Shown: positions 32,646 through 45,285, counted from the stretch's first letter. The stretch: 64,000 nt of DNA from Elmis aenea (GCA_947652605.1 OX393579.1:6944001-7008000), one strand, 5' to 3'. The notes: a model not told the origin generated them from the sequence alone. Translations and numbers: made by a program.

Positions 32646-33762
32646 AATAAAAACGCATTTAATGGTCTTAAAAAATAGTTTTTGATAATTTTCCGTAATT
32701 ATAATTATTTTTAACAATATTATCGCCAATAAATAAAGATATTTGGTCTTTAAGTACTTCATTAACACTCCTCTAATAAGAAATGTACGTCATTTTGGAC
32801 TTTAATCGGTTTTAATTGTCTTAGCACTTAAATTCCCAATTGTTTACGAAGCATTTCGTCTTGCTGACGACTTATGTGCAGTTTTAGTGTCTTTATTCGA
32901 ACGTGAAACATAAATTGTTTAAATTTATTTGTAAACACAAACTTTCGAAGGTGTAATAAAGATTATACAACATCCTTTTTTATAATCATTGTAAACTTAA
33001 GAGATTTAACAAAGTTACTAAATGCTTGTCCATTGATTATTGATCTTAAACAGTTTACTTTGTAATGAAGTACCTTTGCTTACAACTTTTTAATGTTTTG
33101 TAGTTACAGAAGCGATGTGTTTCATTTCACAAATCAATGTGGTAGCTTGCCTTGTCGTTCTGTTTTCTAATCACTGTGTATACAAAATAATTAGCTGCTG
33201 GTTTGTGGAAAAGCAAAATCTCGGTTAGAATCGTAATCTAGACAAGTGGATGGCGATATATGGGGTAAAAATATCTAGGTATTTCGCTAAATATTGACAA
33301 TAGAAAAATTTAACCACTTTATAGTACTTTTTTTTAAGTTTATAAAATTAGATATTATTTTTTGTTTTTGTTTTGTCTAAATAAAATAAACAATGTGTGT
33401 TTTTTAGGTTTTAATTGTTCTTTATTTAAACACACTTTGCGATTGCCATTTTAAATTTAAGAAAATGTAACACCTTGTACAATCTTGACTAATTAATTTT
33501 ATCCAAAATTTTTATTATTGCATATTTATAAAAATACTTTTGTATTGCAAAATTTTTCATCCACTTTCAAAAATTATTTTCCAATAATGGCGTTATTACT
33601 AACTCATCAGAAAGTTTTTTCATTTCCCGATGTACTTACAACATGAAGTTTAACAAACAGGAAACTATTAGAAGCGTTCCTACTGAGAGATAAAACATTG
33701 TTGTATAGGGATCAATTATTTAAAGGATTCGTTTAATAATAAAAATAATTTACTGTTAGTAT
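32646..33762. other. Non-coding sequence
   Basis: I see nothing I can support here. Confidence 0.4.
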
Positions 33763-33764
33763 TA

Positions 33765-35157
33765 AGGTGGAATGGGGTAAGATCGTAAACGGGGCAAGAT
33801 CGTAAACGGCCTGAATTTATTCCAATAAAAGTTAAATTGTAATAACTAATCGGTAGAAAGCTGTATAGGTTATTATGAAGTGATCGACATAGATGTCTAT
33901 CATTTACGAGGGAAATTTCTTGTTTATATGTCAATTATAAAGTGCAACTCCTTGTGCAGTACACATCTACACTTGGTCGTCCAACAAAGTGCCGTCATTT
34001 TTAAGCAAAATTTTGTGTCTTGTGCGCTTATATTTGGTAAGTATGAAGAACATTGTTTAAAGTTTACATTAAATAAATAAATTCTATTAATTTTTTGAAA
34101 TTTACTGAGAAATACACTACTCTGGTCTTGCCCCGAAAATATTTGTGCATGGGGCAAGTTCGGAGCATGCAGCGGGGTAAGACCGCAGTTGTATAGCTTA
34201 AATGAAGAAAGATCTCATGCAATGTTACCACAATCTTCAAGAAACAGTTCTCCTTTTGAAGTATGTGATAGTCCTCAACCTTCACATCAGTCCCATTCGA
34301 AAATCTACTATTGGAAACTGTGAAGACAAACTTTAAACCAAACACTCAAAAGAAAAAGAGTTGCGAAAGGAGCTGAGGTGATTATCGCAGAAGAAGTGAA
34401 GAATAGGTTGATTACAGAAAAGCAGCTTAAAGAAAAATCCGTAACTGTATCAAACACAGCGAGAACCTCTTAAAAAAAAAAAAAAAACTTATGTACAATC
34501 TGCCATTGTGATTTCCAATATTACATTGATACAAGAGAATGGATTCAATGCATAACTTGTATGGAGTGGGTGTGTGGAATCTGTAACAAAGGGTCAAAGA
34601 AGATGCAATATGAATGCGAACGATGTAGTGATGAGTAATAATGTGAAAAATAACATTAACAATTTAAAAATTTTATTTTGTTATTTTTCAAACTTGTAGC
34701 ATTTGTTATAAATATTTAGTTGATTTATTTATGGTTCTTTTATTTAAATAAACTTCTTTTTCTACACAAGTAAAAACCCTTCTATCTTTATAAATGTGTA
34801 ACTTTTAAGCAAAGCAACTTATTTTAATTCCGTAAAAAGCATTTTGTAGCTGGTTTGATTCTAATTCCGATCTTGCCCCATAACATAAGAAGTAAGACTT
34901 CAACGCGTTTTAAACAACTGGTTACGATCTTACCCCATGTGAGGGGCAAGTTCGGAGTAGTTGACATTTTTTACAATTTTCTATAAAAATGAAAATTTCC
35001 AAGAAAAATTGGGGTTTTTGTCAATACAAATGAGAGTATTAACACTCCACTCCGCGTTGATACCAATACATGTTAATTATTTATAAAAGAACTTAAAAAT
35101 AAATGGGTTTAAAGTCGAACTTAGCAAAAACCGGTCCGAACTTACCCCACTCCACCT
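33765..35157. mobile_element. pogo-like element C (1393 bp) with PHD-finger remnant
   Basis: The left end AGGTGGAATGGGGTAAGATC and the inverted right end AGGTGGAGTGGGGTAAGTTC differ at two of 20 positions. TA lies on both sides (33763-33764 and 35158-35159). Internal GGGG(T/C)AAGATCGTAA and GGGGCAAGTTCGGAG copies occur near 33793, 34127-34180, 34870 and 34925-34960. A PHD finger is encoded on the + strand (34488-34639). Confidence 0.88.
34200..34639 (+). pseudogene. pogo-type transposase remnant ending in a PHD finger (element C)
   Basis: Frames in succession read NEERSHAMLPQSSRNSSPFE, KRKRVAKGAEVIIAEEVKNR and LITEKQLKEK, the Ser- then Lys/Glu-rich linker. After a shift at an A-run (about 34471-34486) comes CTICHCDFQYYIDTREWIQC, then ITCMEWVCGICNK and YECERCSDE-stop. 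This keeps the PHD-like arrangement C-x2-C, WIQC-x2-C-x2-W, C-x2-C and C-x2-C. The usual His is replaced by Val-Cys. No catalytic core remains. Confidence 0.75.
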
Positions 35158-35159
35158 TA

Positions 35160-35930
35160 CTTACCTGTTTATTGAAGGATTTCTTGTGAGAATGCAAATA
35201 TTTTTGAATGATTTTACGTGGTATAAGCAATTTTACTTAACTTGCAAATATAGGTAAAAATAAAATATTTAAAAGTAAAGTTGAAGCACTTAGAAGTTAA
35301 GTTTCTGACTCATTTATTCAAAGCATCTGTTGCAAGGTAAATTCAAGCTAAATTTCAGTCTAATTAAGAGTATACCAGCTCATTTGTATAATGAAGCATC
35401 TTTATTAATAATGTAAAATCTTCAGTCTTTTAAAAATAAAACACTAGTAATATTTATGCCAGTCACTTTACATATTTTAATTTTTACCGACTATGAAAAA
35501 TGCTCAACTAATCTAATTGTATAGTTATTGTGGAAAACTCATGAAATATTCAAACGAAGGTCAGTTCTTCTCTACGTCAGAAATGTGAATCACTTTCCAG
35601 GGCGAACGGGTGGAAAATTGGAAACACGCACGCCGTTTGAATACCTGTTGGTCACATTATTGATTGGCGTTGGCAAAAGTTGAGAGCTCTGTGGAACCAG
35701 CGCGGTCAAAATTAAGTGGCAGTGTGAAAGAAACGAACATTTTTCAACGTTTTTAGTAGCAAGTTTTAAAGTTTTTTATTTTAAATTCAGTTTTATGGTA
35801 ATGCAACCAGTAATTTCCTTAAAACTTGCCATATTTTTTACAGTGTCACAAAATAAATCCAAAATTTTGACATTCCTATAGGTAGATATTTTGATAAATT
35901 TTTCCTCACGTTTCGCAAATATTTAAACCA
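35160..35930. other. Non-coding sequence
   Basis: A slightly GC-richer patch (about 35570-35720) has no recognisable coding content. Confidence 0.4.
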
Positions 35931-36460
35931 GTGGTTTCCAAATCTTATGTACTTGCGCCCCCCTTTTTTTCATAAAGAATTGTTGCGCCCGTCTCCATTT
36001 TTTTAACAATTTAATGTCATAAGTTGAATATTTTTTCGAAAATATCCACTAAAGGCACAAATTTTACAAGTAATTTTGTATCATAAAACAGGTTAATAAT
36101 TTGACGCAAACAGAACTTATCTAACTTTTTTAGTTTTTGAGATATAGGGGAAATAAGTGGATTTTGGTTTTTTGCCCATAACTTTTTCATTTGATGTCGA
36201 ATTTCGTTTCTGTAAAAATTTTCTCGTGGCCACTTTTTGCAAGGAATCGAAATCCCCAATTATATTTTCCATGCAACGTTTCGCTTTTTTTTAACCATTT
36301 TCAGGTCAATTTTTTCTTATTGACGCAGTATCTGATTTTAACGCAAATTTGTAGAGCTTTTTTTAAGATTTATGCCATTCAGCCACAAGCTTTTGCGTTT
36401 GTTGACGTGCTTCTGAATTTTGCAAGGAAATGCACACAGCATACGTCGAATCCTTAATGC
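35931..36460. mobile_element. Possible one-ended hAT remnant
   Basis: CAGTGGTTTCCAAATCTTAT followed by a TTGCGCCCCCC tract resembles a common hAT terminus of the CAGTGGTTCCCAA type. I find no matching right end or 8-bp duplication, so this is a weak call. Confidence 0.3.
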
Positions 36461-36686
36461 CCTGTGGTTGTGACGGCTAAATAATTAAACGATACGTTCA
36501 TTAGCCATTAATACCTTAAAATTTAGATGGAATACCTGTTTTAAGTCCTCTCGCAGTTATGCCAACATTATACTTTCAGTTTTCTGTAGTAGGTACTATC
36601 AAGACATTAATTTCTCTCCTTAGGCAAACAGTTTAATATACATATATCTAAAAAAAAATTGAGTTGCTTTTGAAGAATAACTTTTA

Positions 36687-36826
36687 TGGTGCCTGTCCAC
36701 GTGAGAGTAAACAACTCTCGATAGCAGCGTCGCCAAGGATACAGCCAATCGCGAGTTACTCTCAGGGGCTGTATCCTTGGCGACGCTGCTATCGAGAGTA
36801 GTTTACTCTCACGTGGACAGGCACCA
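36687..36826. mobile_element. 140-bp almost perfect palindromic MITE, PIF/Harbinger-like
   Basis: The arms, starting TGGTGCCTGTCCACGTGAGA, pair with the right half over about 60 bp with very few mismatches, around a ~20-bp loop. A 3-bp TTA duplication flanks it (36684-36686 and 36827-36829). The TWA-type 3-bp target and GGTGC ends suggest PIF/Harbinger. It is strikingly GC-rich compared with its surroundings. Confidence 0.85.
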
Positions 36827-36829
36827 TTA

Positions 36830-37590
36830 TGAGTTTTTCATACCCAATTATCAAAAAACGATTAATTATGGACGTTCAAAGTATTGGTTTGATTAAAATA
36901 AAACCGAAAGTGACAAAAAAAAAAATAATTTTACAAAATGAGTATCTTTCAAAATATTGGTTGTTCTAATAAATGGGTCGCCACTAGGAGCGGTCTGGAC
37001 TAATCGCGTTTCATAATTGTTTTTTTTTAAACAGTTTCATAATATTAGAAATACCTAAAGCCTTTGAAGCGAACAAATATATTACCTATGCTTAATGCCA
37101 AGGAATTAAAATACCGTTGACAGAAAATTAATTTAACACATAATCACGCCTTTCCTTCTATTATAAAACTTATTTAACTAACTTATTTATAGAAACAACG
37201 TGATCTATAAACTTTTAGGTCAGGCAGACAGGATATTTAATTTAATCTTAATATTTATGACGTGAAGTCAGGTCAGCATAGTGCGCAGAACTTGAACGAA
37301 TGTTGGCGTTTACGTGTTAAATTTAGTTTTTACTGTGTTACAATATTTATGTACCTATAATGAAAGCTTTACTATTTACACGTGGAATGAAAGTTTAAGT
37401 CAATAAGTGTGTAAAAATGGCTTCCGATAATGCAGTGCCAAATGTCTTTTCAATCGCTTCTTGCGGTAAATTAGGTTTGATTTATTCTGGCGAAAGTTGT
37501 GCAACTTTTTAAAATTTTTTGCTTTTTAATGACACTTGATTTGAAACTGTATTGGTTTGTTTTTATAAAAGGTGTATTATGTTATTAAAA
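36830..37590. other. Non-coding sequence
   Basis: I see nothing I can support here. Confidence 0.4.
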
Positions 37591-37592
37591 TA

Positions 37593-38786
37593 TTAGGTAG
37601 GAGCAAAAGAGTTTCGTTTTTTTTTTGTTCTAGTCATCTTGGACGCTAAAGAATTGATTAAAGTTTGACAAGTTATATGTCAAATTAAAAAGCGCATCTC
37701 CTAGTTTCGTTTTTGAGCCAGCTAGTTTAATTGCTTGTGGTTTAAGGTTCTTTAAATGTCCGAAACAAATGTTGAAATTCTTGCAATTTTGCGTCACTAC
37801 TGGAAATTGGGGCGAAGCGCCGCTGATTCCGCACAAACTATACGTGATGTGGAAGGTCAGGATACAATCTCTAATCGTACTGCACAAAATTGGTGCATAA
37901 AATTCAAAAACGGCGATACCAGCCTTCAAAAGCAATCTCGTTCTGGGCGGCCCTCCATGGTAGACCAGGGGACCCTACTTCAAGCCGTCGAGAGATCGCC
38001 AGCCACAAGTACTAAAAGTTTATCGCACGAACTTGGTCTTCGCGATGGACAATAGGTCGCTACCAACATAAATAAGCTAGGTAAATCCAAAAAAAAACGC
38101 TGTAGAGAAATACCCTATGAATTGTCACCGGAACATACAGAACGTCGGGTCGGTGTATGTAGAGAACTAGTCAGCAACCCCCAAGACCCCATGGGTTCTT
38201 TCGGCGGAACCTGCGACGAAAAGTGGATCTACCTTCGTAATCCCAGTAGATCAAACCAGTGGTTAAGTAGAGGCCAACATGGAGAACCTGTGGTAAAGCG
38301 CCGAAGATTCGAAATCAAGGTTATGCTTTGCGTCTGATGGAATTACGAAGGTGTGGTTCACTTTGAGTTGGTTCCTGATGGTCGAGCGAGCACCTTCGTA
38401 ATCCCAGTAGATCAAACCAGTGGTTAAGTAGAGGCCAACGTGGAGAACCTGTGGTAAAGCGCCGAAGATTGGAAACCAAGGTTATGCTTAGCGTCTGGTG
38501 GAATTACGAAGGTGTGGTTCACTTTGAGTTGCTTCCTGATGGTCGAGCGAGCACCGCTCATGTCCTGACTGGGCAGGACTTTGCTAATGTTCAGGAAGTA
38601 GAAGAAGGGTGTCGCGGGTTCTTCGACCCCAAGTCCCAAGAATGGTACCGGATGGGATCGAAATAATGGATTAAGACCATCCAATATTATGGACTATACT
38701 TTTGATTTTTGATTTAATTTAGTTTGTTAAAAATATTAAAAATGAATTTCGTGTTAAAAAACTAAAAAACTTTTGCTCCTACGTAT
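37593..38786 (+). mobile_element. mariner element, decayed
   Basis: The inverted ends share GTAGGAGCAAAAG (left TTAGGTAGGAGCAAAAG; right complement ATACGTAGGAGCAAAAG). TA flanks both sides (37591-37592 and 38787-38788). The length of 1194 bp approaches that of intact mariners (about 1.3 kb). The transposase is broken and the catalytic middle is missing. Confidence 0.9.
37756..38666 (+). pseudogene. mariner transposase pseudogene
   Basis: The N-terminal paired-like HTH region is intact for 99 codons: EILAILRHYWKLGRSAADSA, then RTAQNWCIKFKNGDTSL and KQSRSGRPSMVDQGTL. A stop follows after LGLRDGQ. Further on are VCRELVSNPQ, CDEKWIYLRN (the first catalytic Asp region) and WWNYEGVVHFEL. A 161-bp tandem duplication (38231-38391 and 38392-38552) repeats the WIYLRN-to-PDGRAS segment out of frame. 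The sequence then jumps to FANVQEVEEGCRGFFDPKSQ near the C-terminus. The part carrying the second and third catalytic Asp is deleted. Confidence 0.9.
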
Positions 38787-40739
38787 TAACAACATTTGAG
38801 TAATTTCTGTCCTATGCAATGTTGTTAGTACAATGAATGATTTAATGCGGAATAAATTATGTTGCACTTGTTTATTCCGGTAAAATTTTCAATTATTATA
38901 GCTGGTAAATTTGCAAACAATTTCCATTAAATTTCATAATGCCATTTTAATTAACTATTCATTGCATTTCATTTTAATGTGTGGGCGTTTGGATTTTAAT
39001 ATTTTCCCAGTTCTGTTAAAATTTATGGGGTATTATTTCTATTAATGGAATGAGCTTTTAATAATTATGCAGTGAATTTGAAACAGATTATAGGTAGTTA
39101 ATTTTTCGCTGTTTCATTTTATCTGTCGAGAGTTATTTTGTTTGCGCTGTCGAAAATGAAAATACATATACGACTCTCTTCAAATGTGTAATGCTCTCAA
39201 ATGTATATGAACCTGTTAAACATGCATTACGCTATGGACATGTAAATGGTCGTTAGTCTTGCCAAGCTTACACTCTGGAAATACGAGAGGACGATGTAGT
39301 TTGAGTGCCTTGGGTGAAATTTCCTTTTTGAATAGGTGCGTAGGACGCTCAAAGGTATTTTAAGCTCGTCTGCTCTGCACGCAAAGTAATCTACCTAAAT
39401 AAATCTAATCCAGTATGCAATCGGTGGCAGTTCTTGTTGTGTTGTGTTTTGTTAGGAAATTTATAGAAACTGTCAAAAGATATGCCTCTAGATTAGCATC
39501 GAACTGATGTGTGGAACTGTTGAACTGGTTCACACCAGTCGGTTCGGTTCGACTATGCGGTATTGTGATTTCTTGAATAAAAGGTTCAGTTCCAGTTTAC
39601 GGCTCATGAAAAAAGAACCGGTTCTTTCCGGTATTTGTTCCAGTTCCGGTTTGGTTCGGGTCTGTGGTATTTTTAGTTGAATAAATCTTAAAACTCAAGT
39701 TCCTAGTTTTTTTTTTAAAGCAAATTGTCAATTATCGCTCACATTGTAAGTAATTTTTCATGGAAATGGATGGAGCACAAAAGGTTTTTCATTGGAACAT
39801 TTTTTTATGTTTTATGCATTTTTGAGTAATATTTAAGCAATATCTTGATACAGTTTTGGAGTTACATCAAAATTCTGATACCAATCAATTTTTACAATGA
39901 ATTAGAGATCTTATACAGTTGCATATAATATTTTGAGTACTATTTTCTAGTGAAAAACTACAATATAAGAAGACAGTAAATTGATAACGGTTTAAAACAG
40001 GCGAAACGTTTAATACCATTTTGTAAGACGAAAACTAGACTTATTTGTTTACAAAGTAAATAGTTTGTTATAATTAAAAAACTAATGTGAGTGAGTGGTG
40101 CAAAGAATTCATCCTTTAATCTAGTTTTGTAACATAAATAAATTGATAGTATCGCTGCAAATATATTATTTCAAAATCCTCCCATATTTTACGTCTTTTA
40201 ATAGAGAGCAGTACATTTATCAAAACACTTGTGTTGGCTATAAATAGCTGGTGCTATATTTAAACATGTACAACCAAAATTAATCATTTTGATCAAGAGT
40301 AATTAACGCCGTGGGTGGATGGACCTGTCGTTTTTGTGCGATTCGTACTTTGTCTAAACCATTTACATAATCCTGTTTGTGTTTATCTTGTCGACGGGTA
40401 GTGTTCTGGACTGTGTTGAAATTAGAGTAACTTGATGTTGCTTTAGTTAATACTGTAGCATACGTGGTAAGGCCCAAAAGTTTTTTTTCAAACCCAAGAA
40501 CATAAAAATGGTGGTAGAGAAGCAACCATTTTGATCTTTCAAAATAAACACATATTTTAGAACTATCAATCAATTTTTTTTGTACCACAAACAAATAGTT
40601 TGATTATTGTTTATTAAAATTATTTAACATTGCGAATGTCGATTTTTCATCAGTGGTTATTTTTTTAAGCAAATCGTATTCAAGTTTAAAAATACAAAAT
40701 AGCAACTGGTAGCAAAATCGATGCTGCAGGACAAGTGAT
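38787..40739. other. Non-coding sequence; GGTTC/CCGGTT cluster at about 39510-39665
   Basis: Around 39510-39665 the motifs GGTTCGGTTCG, GAACCGGTTC and CCGGTTTGGTTCGG are repeated, reminiscent of hAT subterminal DNA, but no ends are found. Otherwise nothing is seen. Confidence 0.4.
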
Positions 40740-41546
40740 TTAGTTATTGGAACCATTGTGTTAAATAGCCGTGTTCGCAGCTATGAACATGTGTAAACAG
40801 GCGCATTGTCTTGGAGTAACCTAACTCTAACTTTAACAGTTAACTCTAGCGTTTTTTTTTTTAAGGCAGTGTTGAGGCTGTATGAACTACTCCCCTACCC
40901 TAGCAGTAGGGTGCGGTGCCGACACCGCGTGTACAGTTGAGTTCGAGTACGCAACAAGTCGGCACCGAGCTCGCACAACACGTCCATGTATATTTGTATG
41001 TTAAGTTAAATAAATAAGTTTAAATGACTTTGGTCCTTCGATTTTACGCCCTCACTACCACAAATGGCGAGGACGTATCAATTTGGTCCTTCGAGCCGGA
41101 TAGATAAAACAGGCAGTATCCCTTATGTGGTACAATTTTGACGCGTTAAATTTGTCAAGGACATCACTTTTATCCTTCAAATTCCACTGGCAGAATTCCC
41201 TGACAACCCTAAAAAATTAACGCTTTTCACTTTTTGGAGTCATGTAACATTGGCTCTACTCGGTCATGGTAATCCAGAATGTTGCCACTCGAACCTGACA
41301 ATCTTGAACAGAGAATGATACAGGACCACAGTTTTATTCCCTGTGACAATTGGCCCGATTACTTCTTTCTTTTTCTTTTCACAAAGCAATGAACTTCGCT
41401 ACAACATGTAACACTTCCTTGTTTTCACACAACATTTAAGAGTTTTGGTACCCATTTTGCTCTTACCTTGTTCATGCCATGATGATCATGTAAAATTTGA
41501 AGCACTGAGCTTTTTATAAGCCCACACGTTACTGCCTTTTTAGTTT
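40740..41546 (-). pseudogene. Tc1/mariner transposase pseudogene, interrupted by an LTR
   Basis: From about 41546 downward on the minus strand: SSVLQILHDHHGMNKVRAKW, VPKLL, a gap with frameshifts, then IVTGNKTVVLYHSLF and RFEWQHSGLP. These match the mariner order HDHLGMxKVSARWVP, IVTGDETWVHxYDPE and WRHSGSP. Beyond the LTR insertion, RLLQDNAPVYTCS (about 40795-40840) is the second catalytic Asp region (LLQDNAPVH). Stops and frameshifts are abundant. I could not find its inverted ends. Confidence 0.75.
40870..41062 (+). mobile_element. Putative solo LTR or LTR plus leader of an LTR retrotransposon
   Basis: The segment starts TGTTGAGGCTGTATGAAC, ends CTCACTACCACA and is GC-richer than its surroundings. 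It is followed by AATGGCGAGGACG and TTTGGTCCTTCGAGCCGGAT, a leader-like sequence seen next to 5' LTRs of insect BEL/gypsy-type elements. TG...CA ends fit an LTR. It sits inside a mariner pseudogene. I see no clear 4-6-bp target duplication and no second LTR, so the call is provisional. Confidence 0.45.
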
Positions 41547-42583
41547 TACTGTTCTATTCTGAACACTTTTTTTTTTACTATCGCAACTGTTTTAAAACAA
41601 GCGCTTGTCTGCCCATTGTCAAACTTCATCTCTAAGGGGTTCGTAGCCAAATTAAACCTTTGTTAGCCTTATCTTACACTTTGAATTTATGAAGGAAAAG
41701 ATTCTCCATAAGCCACGCCGTTTAACATCTCCCGGCCACTTACCTTCTTTTGTGTGAAATTTAATAACCGCGCGCTACTCAATTTTTAACATTTTTGAAT
41801 ATAACGGAACAATGTCTTCCCTCGGCTCTTTCATACATAATACCAGTTTTGGGGTACCAAATTACAACTGCAGCTTAACTGAGACATGAGGTGGAGGCGA
41901 CCGACTTGGTACTTGTAAATTGATGTACTACTTGTTCAAACTTTAGAATTTACTACTTATTTACCAAATAATTACAATGTAAAACGCGTTAGTGATTAAT
42001 TTACTTTGTTATCGTTTGTCACTAGGCGTACAAAATTACAAATATTTAACACAAATACGCATTTTTATTTTAAGTGTATATTTGTATGCGTAACGAAACA
42101 ACTTTTCACAATAGTTTAAGATTTCCAAAGCAATAGCTTTGCATAAAAAACAAACTTTTAGGATGTACAGCACTGAATAAAATTCAATTTTACGTCCTTC
42201 TTTGTTATTTCGCAAATAAACATTGATTTTCGATTTGGTTATACCTATGTAATAAATTACGTTTTTACAAAAATGGAAATGTTTCCCATCTAGACGAGTT
42301 TGTGAAGTAATATAGACAAATGGTAAAAGTAGCAACATTTCCAAGGTAATAACTTCGATAGAACGAGGTAGTTCATGTCGTGATGTATCTCAAGATAACT
42401 TTGTTTCACCGAGAACTAGGGTAAAATGTGCTTTCTGATTGTATGACAATGTAGTTTCTCTTTTGTTGTAATATTTTGCACTGCAAGGAGCATACGTGTT
42501 ATAACTGAAAACTTAAATTAACTTTGACTCGTGAATTTCATGTTGAAAATTTCTGCCATGGACAAAACTCTGTATGCTGTGAA
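41547..42583. other. Non-coding sequence
   Basis: The open frame at 42036-42344 has no recognisable motif. Nothing is supported. Confidence 0.4.
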
Positions 42584-42692
42584 CAGGGAGACAATAATTT
42601 AAGACACTACACAGGTAACTTTGTCATTATAAACCTGACAAAGTCAGTTAACTTAGCAAAGTTGGGAAGAATTTAAAAAAAATTTAATGGCG
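42584..42692. repeat. Relic inverted-repeat end of the 60323 mariner family
   Basis: CAGGGAGACAATAATTT, then AGGTAACTTTGTCATTATAA and AACTTAGCAAAGTTGGGA align with 60323-60430 of the intact element. The partner end is not visible. Confidence 0.8.
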
Positions 42693-45285
42693 CTTAATAA
42701 TTATCCAGTATTGACAAATTTAAAAAAAAAAAACTATGTAAAAAGTTTTTTGGCCCAGAGATATTTTTAACAGTGGATTATATTTACAATAAACAAGATA
42801 TCCAAGTTAGCAATGATTTATTTCCATGTATATTTAACCAATAATTGTAAATTATATGTTTTACAAAATCCCACAAATCTGATTAACGTTTTTAAAACGC
42901 AAGTTAACAAATATGTATTCTGACAATTTAATTTAAACTTTCTGACATCCTTTTAATTTTTAAACAAACCCTTAGGCATCCTGGCTTTCCATGGCTTATC
43001 ACTTCATCTCCTGAAACCCCGCCACAAGTTTTAAATTAGTTTTGCAGCCGTTTTAACTGAACATTACATTGATTGTTTTAACATTTGTAAAGTTTAATAC
43101 CACTGGAACACTAGGTTAATATATGATTGTATTTTATCACTGGTAAAATGGAAAAACTGGCATAACGTCGTATTATTAAAACTAAATTGTGTGATAACGA
43201 TTTACGTTATAGTTATTTAACAGAGATGTTTAAAATTATTTTTTAGTAGCAATTTACAGCAAAAAATATTTATGTGTGTTGGTAATTATAAAATTGGCAA
43301 TGCTATAATGAATGCTTTAAATAATTTTGTTTATTTCATAGTGTTTTTTGGTTCATATTATAGTTTAAATGTAACAAAAGCTTATGCTAATATTCCATTC
43401 GACCATGAAAGTAAAGTAAGTGCAAAATTATGTTAACCCGAATTGGCAAGTTGATATATAGGGTTGCATTTACCCAGAATATCCTGAATATAGATTGCAT
43501 CGTTATGTAATGAAATATTTAGTTAGAATGATAAATTATTAACACCTTAAGTGGTCGGTTTTATCATCACATAAACGCACTGTTACTCCTAGTAATTAAA
43601 ATTAAATGTTGCTGTAAAAAAAGCTCCCATCTAGTCACATTTTTCTTACTACGGAACATTTCGTAGTTAGAAAGAAACTTTACGAAGCAACAAAATTTAA
43701 TTTAATGTAGTGTAATGATTTCAGAGTTTGTTTACAATATTCTTGTTGTTGTGGTCTTCATTCAACGATGAAAAAGTTGTTGTAGGAAAGGAGCATAATA
43801 AAACACGATTAAAAGCTTTATTATAATGTAGGGCGCAGTATGAAAACATTAAAAATAATTTTCTGTATTTCGTGCGCATGTTTCGTTTTTATTTTTTATT
43901 TATCACCAATTACTGCTTAGGCGAGCAGTAATTATTTTACGGGCTTCTTCCGGATGAGTATTTGTTCATTTTGTAAGAATTAGGGAAGTAAATTAACAAA
44001 ACGCGAGGCAAAAGAAGTTTTATTTCGTCAAAGCAATATTCGGTGTATTTTCCTTTGTCTGAAGCTCAAGAAAAAGTAATTATTTTTTAATCGTGCTTAA
44101 TAATGAATTTTATAGTTTTGTATTAATTTCTTTGTGCGTTTTATTGCAAGAATAAGATGAAAAAAAGTTGGTTTATTAATGTATATGAGTAGAATTCTTA
44201 TAACATGTTTTGAAGTTCAGATGTTTTCCTTGCAAAATAGTTATGAATATGACCTAAAGAAAAATCAGTAATAATTTGATCCTGTTTTTTGACTTAAGTT
44301 ACAATGACAGCACCATGAACATTTTTGAGAGTTTAAAAAAAATTTAATTTAATAAATGTTTTATGCAATTTACAAGAACGGCTGAATTTTTGATAATATG
44401 TTTAATATATTAGTAGTACGTTAAATAATATTTTCTTATTGGAACGTTTTTAAATATTATTAGCATTACAATGTAAAAAACTGCCTGAACCCATACGTTT
44501 TTGAAATAGGATAATTCCAACTACTGATAACTTATAAGTTTTCACGTTACTGCTCATTAGACACTTTGAAAAAATTGCACATTAAATGTCACAAACGCCC
44601 AAATAATTTTATTGGATTCCTAAAAGTAACCAGTCAAATATTTTGTAGGTAGGTACATTTCGACAAATCGTTTTTTTTATGTTTTTCATAGTACATTATT
44701 TGTAGATGATACTGATACATGACCAGACTCATTCAAATCAGTTGTTTTATTACAAACAAATAAATTTAAAATGTCATAGTAATTGTTTTTCCCCAAAATT
44801 ATTTTTAGGTTATACGATACAGCAAAATCAAATTATGAACTTAATTAACGATATAGTTCTATATAAAGTGTGTAATGGCATTACAGGTGCGCCTGTGTCT
44901 ATAAATTTAGCATGAAATTATGAACGAGCTTCCAAGAGATATTAATGTTGTAATAAATTTACCTAACAGCATCTATTAAGCAAACAAAGCTTTGCATTTA
45001 GAAATAATCTTACCTTATTTATTTATTCCTTTATTTTGTGCATTTAAACTAGGAACAGCTCTTACGTTGGTTAGCAGGAAAGAACTGCAAGTTAAAATAA
45101 TGGTAGCTTATTTCTTTGGTGCAGAATTTTCCTACACGATTTATTTAATTGGAGAAAAAAATTATACGTTCGAATTTTTTTTTTATAGAATTTGGTTTTG
45201 AATATTATAAAAAATCAAATTGTGAAATGGTTTAAATCTGAATATCCTTCGGTAAGTTTGGTAAATTATCGTAAATGTCAAGATA
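42693..45285. other. AT-rich non-coding sequence
   Basis: I see no supported feature. Open frames at 44706-44915 and 44992-45201 carry no motif I recognise. Confidence 0.4.
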
